Assembly: GCF_020740795.1 (NCBI RefSeq)
Contig: NC_067304.1
Location: 3,028,056 to 3,092,055 of the forward strand
From: Apus apus
Taxonomy: Eukaryota > Chordata > Aves > Apodiformes > Apodidae
Length of the DNA: 64,000 bases
Direction of reading: 5' to 3'
In this document: positions 22,481 to 35,175 of the stretch, piece after piece
Layout: every line of letters begins with the position of its first letter
How positions within the stretch are numbered: the stretch's first letter is position 1
The notes under the pieces: generated by a model
The model's input: only the letters and a program-made list of their open reading frames with translations
What the model was told of the DNA's origin: nothing
Databases searched by the model: none
Program-made: the position numbers and the translations under genes

Positions 22481-22543
22481 TGGCAGGGGGGTTGGACTAG
22501 ATGATCTTTCGAGGTCCCTTCCAACCCCTAGGATTCTATGATA
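22481..22543 (+). mobile_element. CR1 LINE, short 3' end
   Basis: The terminal 60 bp of a sense CR1: GGGGGGTTGGACTAGATGAT, CTTTCGAGGTCCCTTCCAAC, CCCTAGGATTCTATGAT. It is a heavily 5'-truncated copy with the characteristic ATTCTATG end preserved. Confidence 0.9.
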
Positions 22544-25500
22544 CCTCCATCAGAGCCAGCGAGGACAAGGGACATGCTTCTCAGATTCCAGAAACTGTGG
22601 CTGTGGGTCCTGATGTTGCCTGGAACAGGAGAATTCCTGTCGCCCACCCATGGTGTCAACACCACAGCCAATTGATTTGTGCTCCTTTACGTGAGCAGCC
22701 CCAGATCAAAGTGGGCTTTGGGACTTGACACGTGAAATGATTTCCTGGCTGTGCAATTTCTTCCAGATCTTTCCCCTTTGCAATCACATGCAGAAAAGTT
22801 AAGTCACGAGACTAGCAATATTACAGAAATAAATTAAAGAAATTAATGGGGAAGAAAGCAGTGGAAAAAGTGCAAGGCTGAGTTGGTATTATGATTAATT
22901 ACAGATCAGATGGTGCTGTGTATGTGTGACAGGGAAGTTGTCCTTGTTGCAGAGAGCTGGGTACACTCTGATGCAAAGAAGCCTGGAGAAAACCTGGGAC
23001 GAGCTGCCAGTGAAACAGGAAAGCACTGACCCTGAAAGGCATTTTCCTTCAGTCTTCCTTAAGGCTACTCTTTGCTTTGGGCTTATCTATGTGCAAAAGG
23101 GCTCCTTGTCCATTAATAGACCTTCCCAGAGAAATGAGGCACTTGTGATTACATCTATCCTACCCTTTCCACCCCAGTAATCTTTTAACACATTAGCCAA
23201 TTTGAACCACATTTGAGAAAAGAATCAAAGTCTTGGAGATGTGCTATTTTGTAACTTAACTCAGTCTTTCTGTTGACTTTCTTCTTTTCTTCAGTGCATG
23301 CTCCATTTACTCTTTCTCTATCCCTGATAGAAAACTGTAGAAGAACAGGGGTCAGTCACTGAGGTCGCTGGGACAGGGGCAGTTTTCCTATTCTAGAGTT
23401 GTTCTGCAGCTAGTATGAAGGAGTACCAGTTGCCTGCTGACACCCAGACCTGTCTCTCAAAGCAATTGATAGCAATGGGTCTAAGAAATAAGATAATCCA
23501 GAAAGAAGGGTATGTTTTCCCCTTCCTTGTCCTTTTTTCTTAGAGTCCTTACCTTGAGAATCTCAACCATGATCTTTCCAGCTTAAAGCAGCTGACAACT
23601 CCTATCAGGCAGCCCTTGTCTTCTGCCCCCTTGTTTAGAGGATGAATGCCTCACTCCACAGCCTCTTTCCCTGGAGTTGCAGCCTGTCCTTTTGCCAGCA
23701 GAGCCCTTGCAAAAGAAAAACCAGAGAAGGGTGTATTTTAGCATTTCCTCTAGGTCACTCCTGCTGAGGAGGAAGTGCTGTTGCTAAGGATGCCTTGTCT
23801 CTCTGTGGAACACATCAGTCTTTCAGCAAGTGGGTTGAATATCATGCCTGGATCCTGAGGAGCAGAATGCATGCATGGGAACTGTGCTTCTTCCCTGTGT
23901 CCTCAGCTGGCAGGGACCTGCCAGGCTGTGGCAGGGATGTGAGCTTGGTGACTCAAGACTTTGGCACCTGCCTCTTGCACAGATGAAGACTGACTGCAAA
24001 GTGCTGCAGAGCTGTGCTGGGGCTGACAGATGACAAGACATGCTTGGAATTAAGACCTCAAAAGAGGTGGAAGACAGCAGGGTTGGTAGCTTGTCTCTTG
24101 TGAGGAAAGGTTTGCCAGAATCTCCCACCAACGAGGGAGCTGTGCCAGAAGAGTTCTTGCAACCCTGTGACCTGCTGCTTGTTTTGTTTGGCCTTTTGCA
24201 GATGATGTCCTCCAGGGGCTTTGTGAGAGCAGAGATGTTCTTTTGGGACAGGGCAAATCCTGATGTTGACTGATGTTTCTGGACAGTCAGATACATCACA
24301 CTGTCCATCAACTCTGTTACCAAACCACTGGCAAACTCAGAGACTTGGAGCTCTCTAAAGTCCTCCATAAACAGGAGAGTTGCACGTACCTGTTTCCCAG
24401 CTGTGTTAAAAGAGCACCACAGCTCACTGGTTTCACTCTGTGGCCTATTGCAGGACTATGGAAATGTTTGGTGCTGGTGCCTGCTGCACTTTTGCCTTTG
24501 GTTTTCTGCACAGGTGCTAGGAAAGGAGCTGAGATGAGTTGCCTCTTCAAGAGAAGAGGACAGAGGCAGTGTTTGTGCAGAGAGGACTGGCTGAGGAACT
24601 GTTCAGCTTGGCCTCGTGGCTGTAATTGTGCTGCTAATGGCAAGTTAAAGCAAATATTGATAGCAACCTTTTCATTAAAATAAATGTGTGAGGATTGATC
24701 CCTGTTACCAAATGCCATAAAACATGTCTGGAGGAGGAGCAGCAAGGGCAGCTTCCAAATGGAAGTGTTGGCATGTTGCTAACCCAGCTGCCTGCTGCTG
24801 GCTGGGAGCATTGCAGGGGGCTGTGCCCACCCCTTCAGGATGATGTTCTGTGCTGCAGCCCTGCTTGTTGGATCTGAACAGCTCTGAGCAAGTCATGAAA
24901 CACCGTAACGGCGTGTCTGTGCTGTGTCTAAGCTCTCCCCAGGGGGAGAAGTGTGCGTTTGAATGTCTTGTTTTGCTAGGGCATTGCTGCTGGTTTTTAG
25001 CATGCACGGAACCACAGTCTGTGCCTGGGACCTGCCTTTGTATGAGGATCAAGAGAGATGCTTCTTATGTGAGCTTCAGAAGAGTAGGCCTGTCTTTTTT
25101 CTTTTTCCTGTTGGGTGTTTTTTCCTCTTTTATTGCTGTGTGTGTGGGAAGGGATTGCTGTTATTTTATTTTATTTTTTTACTATCCCTGGTTAAGCACC
25201 AGTCAAAGATCTGGTTCTTTTTTTCCATGCTTAGTCCTAATTACAGCATGGGCATGTTTGTTTTCTCTGAGAGGCAAAACTCTAAAGCAATTTTCATCTG
25301 TGCCTTTGTTTTCATCACCCTGCAATGCGAGAGATCTGAGCAGCTGTCTCGGGTGCTTTGCTCAAAGTGGAGAACAAGCCCTAGTGAGAAGGGCAACTGC
25401 AAAGAGAGATTAGTTAACCTGGCCTTGGTTGGCCTTGTAAACAGGGGGAGAAATCTCTCTCCAACTGCTTGTTGCATATTTAGCTTGTAAAAAGCTGCCT

Positions 25501-26225
25501 GATCTCACATTCAGTCTTATTCCAGTCCACCTTCCCACAGAGCTGGTTGCCAGTCATTTGCTCACACATCTCTGGTGTCCTTCTCCTCCTGGCTGGCTTT
25601 ACCAGCTGTGGACCAAGGTGATGGAGAAGTACACTTTTTCCTCTCTTTAGCTACAGAGCAGGCAGTAAAAGGCTGGTGCTCAGGTCCATTTATCTTGATG
25701 ATCCCAGGAAGATACTTGTCTAAAACTGTGGAGAGGAGCACAGAGCAGAGGTGGTCGTGGAGAATGTCTCTCCTTTGCTCCCGACGTATTTACAGCGTGA
25801 TCTAATTAAATGAAGGCTGGGTAGCTCAGATCCATTGATTTTCATCAGTTGTAACCTTGCTATGTTATCAGAAGTGAGTAATCCCTCCTCTGTAAAGCAG
25901 ACATTGATAGATCAATAGGAGAGAACATGCTGTACCTTCTGGCAGCTCCATCAACCTTGGAAGGAGAGCTATCAAGGGCACCAGCATTCCTGTTCCCTTG
26001 CTTCCCAAGCTTGATTGCTTCCTTCCCCTGACTTCTCCAACATTGATACAAGCTGCTTATTGGACCCCAACTTGGGATTCCTCATCTCCCCAGAAGAAAT
26101 TCTGGTATTTCCTCCCTACTCCATGGGACAATCTGCCATTAAAATCATCTTCCTCTTGGATTGGCTGTGCTAGTGACTCTTAGATTGGTTAGTTCTAAGG
26201 GCTCAGGACAGGAGGGTGCCTTCTA
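22544..26225. other. Intergenic, mixed composition
   Basis: There is an AT-rich patch at about 22790-22900 (AGAAATAAATTAAAGAAATT, TATTATGATTAATTACAG). A T-rich stretch occurs near 25095-25185 (TTATTTTATTTTATTTTTTT). Several overlapping chance ORFs around 24850-25490 are rich in Phe and Cys because of these T-runs. I see no exon, RNA gene or transposon. Confidence 0.45.
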
Positions 26226-26352
26226 GTGTTGAAGGGCAGGTTGGATGGGGCTTGGAGCAACCTGGGCTGGTGGGAGGTGTCCCTGCCCATGCAGGGGGTT
26301 GGATCTAGATGATCTTGAAGGTCCCTTCCAACCCAAACCATTCTATGGTTCT
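26226..26352 (+). mobile_element. CR1 LINE, short 3' end
   Basis: Sense-strand CR1 end, about 125 bp: GTGTTGAAGGGCAGGTTGGA, GGGAGGTGTCCCTGCCCATG, GATCTAGATGATCTTGAAGG and CCAAACCATTCTATGG. It closely matches the same region of the 27.7-kb and 62.3-kb copies, so it belongs to the same recent subfamily. Confidence 0.93.
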
Positions 26353-27689
26353 AGCTCAGACTTGGGCAGGCTTTAGGACACAGGTGCTTGGCTCTTTGGA
26401 GAGGACTCATGGATAAAAGGAGGGAGAGAAGTTAACCACGATGGACCTGCTGCAGCACTGAGCTTTGGTTGTGTGACACATGGGGTGGACCTGGACCCAG
26501 GGAGGTCTTACCAGTGCCAGGACTCTAGTAACAGTGAGAGGCATGGATTTTATGTATGGCTTGTGCATGTTCTGGCTTCCTCCTGGGAAACAGGGCTCTG
26601 GTTATGAGACTGAAGGCTTGTAGGAGAGGGAATTGAGATGGGTTGTTGATTTTTCGTAAACAAACTTAAAGAGCAGGTTTTTCTGTAATGATAGTGGATG
26701 GCAGAAGTTTTTATACCATTAAGCACTCGATGCATAATTCAGCTGCAGTGACATAGCCAAAGCTGGAAGCAGGAGAGACAGCTGGGACAGAAAGGAAAGG
26801 CGGTGGGCTGAGAAGAATTAAAAACTATCAGGGCTGTTACACCCCCTTCTGAGCTCTGCTGTTGAGACTTCTGATAACATATTTGTTTTTGAAGATTTCA
26901 TGCGATGCTGCTCCTGGCTGGGGAGTGAGAAGATGCTAGGCTTGCTGCAAATTGTCTTGATAGAAAATAGTGGTACTTTGGCCCTTAGCTGCACGAACAA
27001 CCACTTTGTTCTGCTCTCTAATCGCTGTGCCTATACATAATTTGGTGCCTAACACACCACTGCAAATACTGTGATTATTCTTAACAGTCATATACAGTAC
27101 ATATAATTTGAGGGTGAATGTGGGAGCTGTCAGAAGGAAATGTCTAGCCTGTGAATAGCTGAAGGTCACGTCACTACAGTGGTAGCTCTTCCTCGTGCTT
27201 GCAGTTCACTGTGTGAAAGCAAATTCTCTGTGCCAAGAGGTTTTGATCTGTGTGGGACAAACAGGGAGGCAGGGAAAGGGAGAGCACGTGTGGCAGGAGC
27301 CCAGGGGATGCAAGTGTCTGTTTCCATCAGTGTTGACTTTGGAGAAGCACAGAGCCCACTGTTGTCCCAGGAAAATTCAGCTGTGGCTTGCTAGTGGGAT
27401 GCACTTGATCAGTTCCTGCAAGGGTGACATGAGGACAGCTCTGTGGGTGATGGGTGGTGGTTCCCTGGCCCACCTTGCCTCTGCAGCATCTGAGTGTGTC
27501 ATGAGCATGGGGAGCTGAAGCTTTCCCTTTGCTATGGGAGCAGAGAAGCTTACCTGGAATTATGACATAATCAGCTTTGCCTCACCTTGAGTTCATAGGA
27601 GGCATCATGTGTCTCATGTTCCATGGGATGATGGGGCTTCCTGTCCCTACCCTACAATCTATATTTGATTTTCTACCTAATTACCTAAG
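26353..27689. other. Intergenic, nothing recognised
   Basis: The composition is mixed. Weakly AT-rich stretches occur at 26640-26760 and 27000-27120 without a dense motif cluster. No gene or repeat is recognised. Confidence 0.5.
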
Positions 27690-27953
27690 GGGGAATGGAT
27701 TAAAACTGGAAGAGGGAGATTGAGGTTGGACATGAGGAGGAAATTCTTTGGTGTGAGGGTGGTGAGACCCTGGCCCAGGTTGCCCAGGGAAGCTGTGGCT
27801 GCCCCATCCCTGGCAGTGTTGAAGGGCAGGTTGGATGGGGCTTGGAGCAGCCTGGGCTGGTGGGAGGTGTCCCTGCCCATGCAGGGGGTTGGATCTAGAT
27901 GATCTTGAAGCTCCCTTCCAACCCAAACCATTCCATGATCCTATGATATGATT
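27690..27953 (+). mobile_element. CR1 LINE 3' fragment
   Basis: Sense-strand copy of about 264 bp: AACTGGAAGAGGGAGATTGA, GAGGGTGGTGAGACCCTGGC, GTTGGATCTAGATGATCTTG and AACCATTCCATGATCCTATG. By eye it differs from the 12.3-kb copy at only a few percent of positions, marking a young insertion. Confidence 0.95.
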
Positions 27954-29682
27954 CTAAAATTTCTTCCTCTGCTCTTGGAGCCAATCAATAAAATGCTACA
28001 ATCCAGGGTGTGGAGTCCTAGGAAACATCAAACACCCTACAACAAATAGCTTGAATGGTTCTTCTCTCACACATCTTATCTTCCTGAATTAGACACAGAG
28101 ACAAAGTCAATGCCACCCTTATTGTAAAATCTTTACAGCATGTCTCTGCAGAAGTTACAGGAGGAGTGTTGAGTTGTTCCCTGGCTAAGTGAATTTTATT
28201 TCCCCTTGCTTTGAGGCTTGCCAGCTGGGACCTGCAGCTGGTAGGACTTGCTGGGATCTCTGCTGCCTGTGCAGGGGGAGTGCTGGCCATGCTCGTGTTC
28301 CCATACACAGCTCTTCCCCCTGAGCTTCTGCCTCTGAGAAGCTTGGAAGAGACCAAATGTTACTAGCAAGCCTCCAAATGCTTGGAGTGAAAATCCAATC
28401 TTTTGCCTTCATTTAGTCATTGCTGAAAGAAGAGAAATTGGGACTGTGCTTGATGCTGTGGCACCTGGAGAGCTGGAGGACTTTTTGGGAGGTGGATGGG
28501 AGAGGAGGTTCCTGCTGGGACTGAGGCCTTGGTGTTTCTGTGCAGCAATCTCTGAAGGTTCAGTTCAAAAAGCTCCTGTGTGCCCTGTGTCCAGGTCAGG
28601 GCTGCAGCCTGGGCTCAGCACCTGGCTGGGGGACATCCCTGTGGGGTGGCAGGAGAGACAAGGAGGAAACAGGGCACTGAGAGTGCAGAGCTTGCCTGGG
28701 TGTGCAAAACCCTCCCCATGATGCGTGTGGAGCTGCCATCAGGAAGAAGGACCCATGTGCCCCTTGCACCCACGTGGGCTTTGCAGGCAAAGTTTCTCGC
28801 ATCCTGAGGTTGGTTGTGCCTTGTTGGCTCCCATGGATCCCCCCAGCTCCTCCTGGTCCTGCTGGAGGGTGCAGGGGGGGTTGCCTGCTGAAGGAGTGCT
28901 CCACCAGCATCAGGTGTGCCTGCTGAAGGTGAGATATGGGAAGGGTGGATGTGGAGAGTGAGTAATTGGAGGCCAAGAGGCAAAAGTGTCTGACAGAACA
29001 GGATTGATTTGAAGCTTTTCTCTGGAACACTTGCAAAAAAAAAAAAAATCAATACTTATTCCCTGGACTCGGGAGTGTGTTTACTGTATTCAGCAGCTGG
29101 CATTAAAAGTGAATTCCAGCAATTGCAATTACAGCTTTCTCCTCTGCTGCCTTCCCCCCTCTCCCTTCTCCGTTCCCCACTCCCCTTCTCTTACTGCCCT
29201 GCCTTTCCCCATGTTCAGGAGCCTGAGGCAGAGCTAATGCAGTCAAACTGAACGTGGTTTTCTAGATGGTAAAGCCCACCTTCCCCCTTCCTCTCCTTTC
29301 CCCGGGGAATTCTCTTTTCCTGAGCACTTGTCAAACTCCATTCAGCTCCAGGCCACACGGGTTCCTGCCCAAGGAGCTCGGGAGGTGCTGAGCAGGGCTC
29401 AGCAGGAGGCCTGTGAGCCCCAGTGCTCTCTGAGCACACCAGTTGGTTTCCTCCTGCCTGATGACACAAGTCTTTCAACGTGGAGTTTCAGGGTCAGGGC
29501 TGTGTGGGGAAGCAGTGGGATGCTGATGAGGAACTGGGATGAAGGAGCCCAGGGAGAAGCAAGCTGTGGGCATCACACCCACCCTACACCCCACTGGGCT
29601 TCCCCAGCCTGGGTGCATCCAGCCCTGCTGCTGGGAGCTGCACAGGTGCCCAGCCCTCCCCCATAAGCCCTTCTGACTGGTC
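27954..29682. other. Intergenic, nothing recognised
   Basis: This is GC-rich to mixed sequence. A poly-A run lies near 29035-29048 and a long pyrimidine-rich stretch at about 29130-29215 (CTGCCTTCCCCCCTCTCCCT). The poly-A run is not preceded by a recognisable retroposon body, so I do not call a processed copy. Confidence 0.5.
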
Positions 29683-29699
29683 CCAGTAGAGGGCACTGG
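29683..29699 (+). promoter_or_regulatory. CTCF-like core motif
   Basis: CCAGTAGAGGGCAC fits the vertebrate CTCF core CCASYAGRKGGC at every position and is followed by TGG. By base-composition reasoning a full match of this 12-mer is expected about 0.1 times in 64 kb, so it stands out. It could mark a loop anchor or insulator between GRM4 and the next gene. Occupancy cannot be judged from sequence. Confidence 0.45.
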
Positions 29700-30241
29700 T
29701 GCCTGCACCCTGATCCTTTTCATTAACCTTTAATTAATGTGCAGGTCCTGCACAGGTCCCAGCTCTGGACAGGGTGTGGAAACAGGGATTGTCCTGCTTC
29801 ACCACAGAGAAGCTGCTGGGTCTTTGCTGGAGTCATTGCCAAGGGCCAGCTCCATAGGAAGGGAGACTCAAGGAGTTGTCCTGAGCAAGACACATTCAGG
29901 TTTTTTTTAGTTTTAAAAAAAATTCTTCTTTGTAGTGTGGATTGTAGCTGCAGAGGAGGGGGATGGAGGCTCCTCTGCCCTGGGTGCTAACGAAGCAGCT
30001 GCAAAGGCAGCTCTGATGTGAGGCTCTCGTGTTGGGAGTTTGGTGGTTTATGAAGTGGAAAGAGATCAGCTTGACTTGCAGACCCCAACCTGAGCTGAGG
30101 GGGGCAAAATGCACGGGCTGGTGCTTGTAAACTGAGTGGATTTCATCTGGAGGTTGCTGGTGGGGAAAATAAAATATGGGAAATCAAGAATTTCTTGTTC
30201 CTGCTCTGCTTCCTGACTGTAATGTGGGGGGTTAGTTTTGG
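29700..30241. other. Intergenic, nothing recognised
   Basis: The sequence has mixed composition with a TTAACCTTTAATTAATG patch near 29725 and a T/A run near 29900-29930. No gene is recognised. Confidence 0.5.
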
Positions 30242-30268
30242 GTTTGTTTGTTTGTTTGTTTGTTTTTT
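30242..30268 (+). repeat. (TTTG)n microsatellite
   Basis: Five to six GTTT units run into a T7 run and then a G/T-rich tail (GGGGTTTTTTGGGTTGG) to about 30300. Confidence 0.9.
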
Positions 30269-33200
30269 TGGGGTTTTTTGGGTTGGTTTGTGGGTTTTTT
30301 TTGCATGTGAGCCTGTGTGGAATAAGACAAGGGACTACTGACTGTGTTTTGCTTGTGCTTTCTATCTGTGTATTGATCGAGCCTGCTCTTCACAAGAAGT
30401 GTTTCCAAAAAGTGCATAAACCTGCTGCTTTTGGGTGTAACAGAAGCTGCTGGTTTTTTTTTCTTATGCTTCTGCCAGTTTAATCCCTGGGCTGTGCTGC
30501 TCCCCACTGCTCCCCACTGAGCACATGGGTTGCCCCTTGCAGGGATTTCCAGGGTGTGCAACCAAGACCCTGCTCAGCCCTTCGTGTCAACCTGCCAGGG
30601 GAGGTGGTCTGGAGCTCTCATCCTGCACCTGTGCCAGCTGCTTCTCTGTCCCCTGTGACTCCAGGTTTTATCTGTCTCCCAGGGAGGGGGTGGTGCTGGA
30701 AGCCAGCACTGCCTGTACAAGGGCTTGGTGATTGATGTTGGTGTCAGGTTTTGCTCTGCTTGTCGCTCTGGATCTGGCAGAACCTCTGAGCTGGATTTTG
30801 TGTCCCCACCTGTGACGCGCGTCCTGAAGCTCCCGGCAACGTCCAGTGCAGAAGGAACCCCTTGGCCAGATAAACTCCTCCAGTTGGAGTGCTTGGCTTT
30901 CTAATGCCTGCAAGAGGGTTGTTAAGTAGCCACAGTACTTATCCAGCTTCCTTTGATAAACGCAATTTAGAAATTTCCCTGGTGAGCTCCTGCTTCTCAG
31001 CACTTGGCTGAGCTCAGCCTCCTGGGGCTGGGCTGGGGGCTGGGAGCCCTTGGCTCTGGCCCTGCCTTTGCTGCAGCCCCTCTGCTCCACCCCTCCAACT
31101 GGTTCAGCTCCATTTTCCTCTAGTCCCATCTACTAGATGCATTGGGAAAAGGGGTTGTTCGTGGGGGCTGTGTTGGGTTTGAGCCTGTGTACCCAGCTTT
31201 GAGCAGGCTGTCACAGATCTCAGCATCTCTGATTAGTAGAGATGTCCAAAGTGTGTGCTAGTTTGACACCTGTAGGCTCTGTTGGCCTCTGCTCCCTTCC
31301 TTCCACCTATGCAGTAGCAGCATCTTGTCTTCATGGGGGCTTGTTGGCACAGTGACAACATGCTGGGTCAGTGGGGGTTTTTTGGTGTGTTACTTTTTTT
31401 TCCTGCTCCTCTTAAATTGGACTTCTTCAGCTGCTCTGAAGAGTAACAGCTGGCTCAGCCATGGATGGGTTCAGGGCATGTTGGCCCTCCCTGTAACTTG
31501 AAAAGATACATGGGAAGAGGCTCTGGGCAAAAATAGGGAGACCAGTGAATGGCCAGAGTGTGGTTCTGCAGTGGGCAGAGAAACCACTGGTGACTGCAAG
31601 CAGCCCAGCTGCCTGGGGCAGCCTTGGGCCAGGCAGCTTTCCAAAGTGTTCAGCCCTTGAGTTTGCTCTGGGTCCTAAATGCTTTGCAAGATCTGACACT
31701 TAATTCCAAACCCAGAGCTTGAGGGGAAAAGATTTTCCTCTTGATTTCGAGGGACATTGAGCTGGGGACTAGGAAATAAACTGTGTGAGGGCCTGTCATG
31801 AGTGAATTCTGTGCTCTGTTTTCCCGTGGAGATGCTTTAGAGATGGAAAATTCATGCTGAGCTTTCAAATGAAGCCATGGAGCCTATTTGCATGTATAAA
31901 GCATCGAGCAGGCCTGGGCTGGGGTTGCTGCTGCCAGACCCTTTTGCTCAGTCTAAATTACCAGCACGATGCCCAGAAACAAACATTATGTTGATCTGAC
32001 TGCCTGAAGTCAATACTCTGCAATTCCCTGGGTTGCTGGAGGAACCAGCACGTGCTCCAGACCTTTTTTTACAGCAAGTCATTGGAGATGTTCTTAAGTC
32101 AAAACCTGCTTTTTCCCAGGCAGTGAGGGACAGGAGTGTTTGTTTTCTTGAGCACCTAACTAAAGTTGCCACGTACAGCAAATGAATATTGACTGCAACA
32201 CAGTTGCTAAGACAAGACCCTCGCTGAGGAATCCCTTTTCCAGCTGTTTGCAGATGCAGGAGATTGATACAGAGAAGGGGGAGCAGCTGGATGTGCCCCT
32301 TTTTTCACCACTTTCCCTGGGTATTTGTGACTGGGGACAGAAGTGTCCCCATGGCCTGTCTGGTTCTTGGAGGCTGTGACAGGAAAATGCTGCCCCAACA
32401 AAAGTTGCAGCTGGGCAGAGCAGTGGTCAGATCCCCTTCCAGCTGGGAAGAAACATCTTCATTTGTCTTGAGAAGGGAAAAAATAGCCCTGGGACTAGAT
32501 TGCTCAGCCAGGGTAAAACTGTCCGTGTGTGGAGAAGGTGCCTGCCTACCTGCCACTGATCCTCCCCTTCCCAGGAATGTTCCTGCTCCCTCCTGGAGAA
32601 ATTGTTTAGTTCCAGACAGCACACAGCAGACAGTCCCTAGGGGGGTCTGCTCAGCACACAAACATGATGTTTACAGGCTCTGGAATGGATTGGGGAGGGA
32701 GTTGGAGACTCGGAGCTCAGCTGCACAGCTCGGAGATCCTCCTGCGAGTAAGTTATCTCTGCTGACACCAGCTTTCTCCTCAGGTCATGCTACTAAACCT
32801 CTGGACCCCCAGATAAATTACTTCCTGCTGTAATTACAGAAACTCATTTGCCCATGATTAAGCAGTTTGGTGGAAGGTGTTGGAAAGGTGGTAGCTGAGC
32901 TCTGCTGGGTTGTTCTTTAATTAGGATAAAAGGGCTTCCTTCTCTTCCTCCAGCAGCTCTCCCTGGGCCTTCCACCAGCTCTGACAGAGGCAGGTTACTG
33001 TTGACTTGACCCATTGCTGACTTAAATGAGTCTATTCAACACAGAGCAAGCTTCAGCTGCAAATATGCATTAATTATACAGCTGGGTGCTTGTACTGGGA
33101 TGATTACCCTTGTCCCTGCTGGGTGTCCTGCACCAGCTCCCTGCCCGTCACCTCTCCAGGAACAGTGGAGGGTATAAAACAGTTGATGGAGGTAAAGAAG

Positions 33201-34983
33201 GGGTGGCCTGGAGCTTTGTAGCACTGGTGGGCAGGGTGTGAGGCAATGGGGGTTCAGCCCTTCCCCTGCAGTTGTCCTGGACAAACTTGGACAAGTCCCT
33301 TATACAGGCCCAAAGCAGGGAGTTCCAGGATGTATGATCCCTATGGACTCAGTGGGAGCTGGTGTCTTGCCAAGGCTTGAGAGCATGCCTGTGGTTTTGT
33401 TCTGCCATATTGCCCAGTCTTCTGGGGGTGGTAACATGTCGGGTAGAGGCTGTGAGGATGGCCAGGCCTGACCTGGAGGTGATGGGAAGGGCTGAGGATC
33501 AGAGATAGGTTCTTCTTTTGGCAAAACCAAAGAGTGGAAAGAGTCCTCTGAGAAGGGCCATGTAAATGCAGTAAACCCAGCTCCTTCTGGGTGAGGCTTC
33601 TTGGGCCTTCCCTGGGAACTGGGAGCAGTCTCACAAGCAAGGAGAAAAGCACCGATCTCCTGGTGTCAACAAACTAATCTGAGTTTCTGTACTTGCACAG
33701 AGCACGTTCCTTCTAATGTCCCACCCTCCCCTGGGGATGCTAATTGCTTGCGAAGGCTTCTCTGAAGTGCTGTGCTTGGTGGCTGGATTTGCCTGATCTC
33801 CAAGCCCTGCTTGTGAGAAGTGGCAGTTCCTGTCACCCAGGGACGGCCCGATTCACCCCCAATCGATTTCCCTCTGCTGTGGTACAGGACTGGGTGGGTG
33901 TCAGAGCCTGCAGCCTGGGGGGAGAGGCAAGAACTGCTCCGTGTTGAGGTGGGGAGGGAAGTAGTTGCAAAGCAATGCTCAGAAGAGTCAGGAGAAGGTG
34001 TGAAGTCACAGCGGTCCCTCTGGGTCCACTGGCTTTTATTTCTCTCCCCTCTCCACGCTGCTGTTTGTTCAGTGTCACTCAGCTTCATGTGCAGAGGAGC
34101 CACCAACCTCGAGTTTCCTCTCTGTGTGGATCAGCCTGCAGCTCTGCAGGGGGCCATGGGCACTGGCAGTGCTGCCTGCTGCCCCGCAGGGTCCAGGGCT
34201 GGGGGATGAGGCCAGTGTGTTCTCTGGCAGCTGGAGGATGAGTCTTTGCTTTCCCCACCAGCCCAGGGACCTCCTTGTGTACAGGGCTGGCAGGAGGGGA
34301 TGGGACGTGTCAGTATCTTGGCACAGGGAAGCTGGGTGAGGGAAGGCAGAGCCAGTTCCTCCCTTTTTCTGATGACAACAGTAAAAAGGGGAGAGGGGAG
34401 AGCTGTCTTGCCAGCTCCCTGGGTAGAGTCCTGGCAGCAGTGCCCACCACAGACATCTCTGCACTCTCCCTGCAGGAACAGCCACTTGATTTGCCATCTA
34501 AGGCTTGCCCTCAGAAAATGCCCACCCTTTCTCCTCCTGTGAGCAGGCTCCAGGCTTGCTCCAGCTCCTGAGAGCTTTAAAAATGCTTTGTTCTCCCAGG
34601 GAGAATCCCAGTGGCAACCGTTCCAGGTGCTGGGTGAAGCCAGTCCTGCTCCTGCCAGTGCAGGAGCTGCTCCCTCTCTCTGCCAGGGCACAGGGAGAAG
34701 ATCCCATCTGTGCTCAGATCATGGCCCCAAGCTGGCTCTGTCCCTCCTGTCTCTCTGTTCCAGAGGATGTTAGAACTACACATTAAATAACTTTGTCTTT
34801 GGCACTTCTCCCTTTTATTGGCAGTAAAATGATGGCAGGGAGAGAAGAGGTGGTTGGTTGCAAAAAACAAAGGAGCACCCTAGAATGGGCAATCACTGGA
34901 GGAACAATGGAGCATATGAGATACCTATAAATCTTCATCTGTTTAAATGTGCAGGATTTTATTTTTCTTAATATCCCTGCCCT
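30269..34983. other. Intergenic with a possible conserved block near 30.8 kb
   Basis: Positions 30800-30980 are repeat-free with retained CpGs (GTGACGCGCGTCC, CCCGGCAACGTCC) running into AT-rich sequence (CTTTGATAAACGCAATTTAG). At 31886-31901 an octamer is followed by a TATA-like word (ATTTGCATGTATAAAG). AT-rich patches lie at 32800-32930 and 33010-33080 (ATATGCATTAATTATACAGC). The rest is mixed sequence with chance ORFs. No coding gene is supported. Confidence 0.4.
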
Positions 34984-35006
34984 CCCCCCCCCCCTTTTTT
35001 TTTTTT
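34984..35006. repeat. C-run followed by T-run
   Basis: An uninterrupted C stretch of about 11 bases passes straight into a T stretch of about 12, giving a pure pyrimidine tract. It is a likely source of sequencing-length error. Confidence 0.85.
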
Positions 35007-35141
35007 CTCCCTCCAAGTAAGCATTATATCCTAACAGATGGGCAGCATAAACTGCAACATCAGTCACTGGGCACAGGAACCTAGAAGGGCAGGATTTTGT
35101 TAAATACCTCAAAGCTGAAGTTTGTATCCCAGTAGCTCTGT

Positions 35142-35175
35142 GATTTATTTATTTTTAAATTTATTTATTTATTTT
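35142..35175 (+). repeat. (ATTT)n simple repeat
   Basis: TTTATTTATTTTTAAATTTA followed by TTTATTTATTTT, an imperfect ATTT microsatellite. Confidence 0.9.

Noticed and set aside
24850..25490. Overlapping 187- and 175-codon + strand ORFs rich in Phe and Cys
   Set aside because: They overlap in different frames over T-rich runs and resemble no known family; the hydrophobic stretches come from poly-T.
29035..29048. Poly-A run that might end a processed pseudogene
   Set aside because: No gene-like body precedes it and no target-site duplication is visible.
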